Positions 6,147 to 7,475 of a stretch of 7,475 bases of DNA are shown in pieces. Both the position numbers and the translations under genes were made by a program. The DNA comes from an uncultured Erysipelotrichaceae bacterium. Lineage in GTDB: Bacteria > Bacillota_I > Bacilli_A > Erysipelotrichales > Coprobacillaceae. Position 1 is the stretch's first letter; each line of letters begins with the position of its first letter. Location of the stretch: positions 1 through 7,475 of the forward strand of contig ONFH01000238.1 in NCBI GenBank assembly GCA_900317015.1. The letters run 5' to 3'. The notes under the pieces were generated by a model, which did not search any database, was not told the DNA's origin, and was given only the letters and a program-made list of their open reading frames with translations.

Positions 6147-6172
6147 AAGGGGCGTGTTGAAACGTCCCTTTT
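6147..6172 (+). terminator. Intrinsic terminator after the hydratase gene
   Basis: GGGGCGT (6149-6155) pairs with ACGTCCC (6162-6168), with one G-T pair, around a 6-base loop. It is followed by TTTT, and flanking A-T pairs extend the stem to 6147. It starts 12 bases after the stop. The loop and first stem base contain the TTGAAA that serves as -35 for the next gene. Confidence 0.85.
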
Positions 6173-6184
6173 GCATGCTATAAT
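6157..6184 (+). promoter_or_regulatory. Promoter of the zinc-ribbon membrane protein gene, overlapping the preceding terminator
   Basis: TTGAAA (6157-6162) lies in the loop of the upstream terminator. TATAAT (6179-6184) follows at 16-base spacing and has an extended TGC (6176-6178). Transcription would start near 6191, about 24 bases before the start codon. Confidence 0.7.
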
Positions 6185-6214
6185 AACCTTCATAGAATGA
6201 GGTGAAAAACAATT

Positions 6215-6655
6215 ATGGATTCAAAGAAAGAGCAGCAGGAACGCTACATGAAAATGTCGTTTGAAGAACGTAAACAGGTTGCCAAAGCTGTTAAAGGCGG
6301 AACTGCTTATAAGACTTGGAAAAAAGCCAACGATCGTATTCGTATGAGATATTTATTTATTACGATTGGCTTCTTTATTGTTTTAGGATTGGAGCACTAT
6401 GCCAATGTCAGTACAAAAAATAAAGATTTCCAGTATCTGATGACGGGTCTCTTACTCTTTTATGTTGCGTTTATCGTGATCGTTTTTGCGATTACGACGA
6501 TCTACTATAAAAGAAAACCGCTCGTCTGGACGTGCCCACAATGTCATAAGACATTGCCAATGCGTCATACGAATTATTCAAAGGATAATGAATCAGTCAC
6601 ACCGGATGTTTATGTTGATCATTGTCCTTACTGCGGTGAAGATCTAACGAAGTAA
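6215..6655 (+). CDS. Two-pass membrane protein with C-terminal zinc ribbon
   Basis: I do not recognise the family of this 146-residue protein. Residues 1-44 are hydrophilic and charged, with many Lys, Arg and Glu. Two hydrophobic segments follow, at about 46-62 (YLFITIGFFIVLGL) and 74-97 (YLMTGLLLFYVAFIVIV), separated by a short loop. The tail has CPQC (107-110) and CPYC (137-140), a classic four-cysteine zinc ribbon. Two membrane passes put both the charged N-terminus and the zinc ribbon on the same side, most likely the cytoplasm because Lys and Arg flank both segments. Such proteins are common single-gene 'zinc ribbon domain' hypotheticals in Firmicutes; a role in sensing, scaffolding or membrane biogenesis cannot be chosen from sequence. 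The start at 6215 follows GAGGTG (6199-6204) by 10 bases. It has its own promoter, and transcription probably runs through the structured spacer to the terminator at 6793-6820. Confidence 0.82.
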   Translation: MDSKKEQQERYMKMSFEERKQVAKAVKGGTAYKTWKKANDRIRMRYLFITIGFFIVLGLEHYANVSTKNKDFQYLMTGLLLFYVAFIVIVFAITTIYYKRKPLVWTCPQCHKTLPMRHTNYSKDNESVTPDVYVDHCPYCGEDLTK

Positions 6656-6677
6656 TGCCTATTTGAAATAGATGATG

Positions 6678-6770
6678 TGTTTGTAATGGGAAGTTCACAT
6701 AGAGGACATAAAAGTGTCATATGATGAAAGTTAGAAAGAGACATGTGAATATTACGCTTTCCAATCAACA
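6678..6770 (+). ncRNA. Foldable RNA segment in the 3' spacer (3' UTR element or small RNA)
   Basis: Nested complementary arms suggest a structured transcript. TGTT (6678-6681) pairs with AACA (6767-6770). TGGGAAG (6687-6693) pairs with CTTTCCA (6757-6763) with one G-T pair. TTCACAT (6694-6700) pairs perfectly with ATGTGAA (6743-6749), leaving TATTACG as a bulge. Inside, GACAT (6705-6709) and GTGTC (6714-6718) close an AAAA tetraloop. The segment ends about 20 bases before an intrinsic terminator. I match it to no known riboswitch. No good promoter of its own is visible, so a 3' UTR of the zinc-ribbon gene is most likely, with a processed small RNA as the alternative. Confidence 0.35.
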
Positions 6771-6792
6771 ATCAATCATCATATCTCTTAAC

Positions 6793-6820
6793 AAAGGAAT
6801 CAGCTCTGCTGGTTCTTTTT
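6793..6820 (+). terminator. Intrinsic terminator before the aminotransferase gene
   Basis: GAATCAGC (6797-6804) pairs with GCTGGTTC (6808-6815), with one G-T pair, around a TCT loop. A-T pairs extend the stem outward and TTTTT follows (6816-6820). It sits 138 bases past the zinc-ribbon stop, after the structured spacer. Confidence 0.85.
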
Positions 6821-6827
6821 ATTAACC

Positions 6828-6872
6828 TATATCAAATTTATGATATAATATTCCGTGGTCATAATATGATCA
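6828..6872 (+). promoter_or_regulatory. Aminotransferase promoter with overlapping dyad and 5'-end hairpin
   Basis: TGATATAAT (6841-6849) is an extended -10 with perfect TATAAT; no good -35 is seen at 6820-6826. A perfect inverted repeat, TATATCA (6828-6834) with TGATATA (6841-6847), overlaps the -10 and is well placed for a repressor or activator. The predicted start near 6856 coincides with a 7-pair hairpin, TGGTCAT (6856-6862) with ATGATCA (6866-6872), which would cap the 5' end of the mRNA and could stabilise it. About 78 bases of leader follow before the start codon. Confidence 0.6.
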
Positions 6873-6933
6873 AAAATGTGAATACAGCTGTTTAGAGCTT
6901 ATGAAACAGTGAATGAAATAGGAGATGATGGTG

Positions 6934-7475
6934 ATGGAATATGAAATTTCCAGAAAAATGCAGAATGTAAAAGCATCTGCAATCAGAGAAATTTTTAAGG
7001 CGCTGGTTGATCCAACGATTATTAGCTTTGCGGGTGGGAACCCAGCTTCTGATGCATTCCCCGTTGACGCAATCAAAAAGGCATCCGCTGATCTATTAGA
7101 AGAAGATCCAATCGGGATGTTACAGTATGGATTGACTGAGGGTGATCCGGAATTTTTACAGGAAGCAGGAAAGTTCTTTAATCGTAATGAACAGGTGACG
7201 AAAGACAATGATCAGATGATCACTTGCACCGGTTCACAACAGGTCATGGACTTAGCTTCAAAGGTCTTATGTAATGAAGGCGATGTTGTTCTTGTAGAAG
7301 AGCCATCATTTTTAGGATCATTAAATTCATTTAAAGAAAACGGCTGTATTTTAAGAGGCGTTCCTTTTAAAGATGGACAGATGGACTTAGAAAAGTTAGA
7401 AATTGCTTTACAGACGGCGCCAAAGCCTAAGTTTATGTATTTAATTCCTAACTTCCAGAATCCAATGGGAACGAC
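6934..7475 (+). CDS. PLP-dependent fold-type I aminotransferase (Aro8/LysN-like), cut by window end
   Basis: The first 180 residues of an aminotransferase of the class I/II group are present; the rest lies beyond the right edge. Visible motifs are SFAGGNPA (31-38), LQYG (63-66), the phosphate-binding TGSQQVMDL (99-107), EEPSFLG (122-128) and PNFQNPMG (172-179), whose Asn176 should contact the PLP ring oxygen. The Schiff-base lysine lies past the edge. The order and spacing match the Aro8/LysN/MocR-like branch, which includes 2-aminoadipate, aromatic and branched-chain aminotransferases. No DNA-binding domain precedes it, so it is not a MocR regulator. Substrate cannot be read from this part. 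GGAG (6921-6924) is 9 bases before the ATG at 6934. In-frame ATG codons at 6925 and 6928 are too close to it, so 6934 is chosen. It has its own promoter and dyad. Confidence 0.88.
   Translation, partial: MEYEISRKMQNVKASAIREIFKALVDPTIISFAGGNPASDAFPVDAIKKASADLLEEDPIGMLQYGLTEGDPEFLQEAGKFFNRNEQVTKDNDQMITCTGSQQVMDLASKVLCNEGDVVLVEEPSFLGSLNSFKENGCILRGVPFKDGQMDLEKLEIALQTAPKPKFMYLIPNFQNPMGT

Noticed and set aside
6870..7208. A minus-strand ORF of about 112 codons opposite the aminotransferase start
   Set aside because: It lies antiparallel to a gene with clear aminotransferase motifs, has no recognisable product, and shows composition expected of a frame shadow.

Overview
The window looks like chromosome of a low-GC Gram-positive bacterium. 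Coding and spacer DNA are AT-rich, Shine-Dalgarno sites are strong (AGGAGG, AAAGGAG), promoters are SigA-like with TGNTATAAT-type -10 boxes, and most genes end in a compact intrinsic terminator. The gene mix (single-enzyme O-acetylhomoserine sulfhydrylase, NifX-like protein with a His/Cys tail, 752-residue aconitase-like hydratase, small secreted lysine-rich proteins) fits a gut anaerobe of the Erysipelotrichia/Clostridia type. That placement is an inference; no rRNA or marker gene is present.

Layout: seven substantial genes plus one leader ORF, all on the + strand. (1) 55-510, a small basic secreted protein with a terminator at 521-553. (2) 554-985, a long leader region for the next gene: promoter, operator-like inverted repeat, a 22-codon leader ORF ending in Asn-Arg-Met-Cys-Gly-Arg-Ala, and a possible RNA fold that hides the next ribosome binding site. 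(3) 986-2281, O-acetylhomoserine sulfhydrylase (metY). (4) 2430-2801, a NifX/NifB-type metal-cluster-binding protein with a promoter flanked by two dyads. (5) 2887-3735, a secreted protein with a Ca-binding-like DLTGDG loop. (6) 3876-6131, an aconitase-family hydratase with the iron-sulfur cysteines retained but other active-site positions changed. (7) 6215-6655, a two-pass membrane protein with a zinc-ribbon tail. (8) 6656-6933, a spacer with a foldable RNA segment, terminator, promoter and operator-like dyad. (9) 6934 to the right edge, a fold-type I PLP aminotransferase cut by the window.

Almost every gene has its own promoter and terminator, so this is a run of single-gene units rather than an operon. 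No shared pathway is shown by the layout. The regulatory DNA is the most interesting content: the metY leader peptide with Met-Cys codons placed so that a stalled ribosome could expose the metY ribosome binding site, the dyads over the NifX-like and aminotransferase promoters, and the structured spacer at 6678-6770. There are no transposases, phage genes, CRISPR arrays, tRNAs or rRNAs that I can see.
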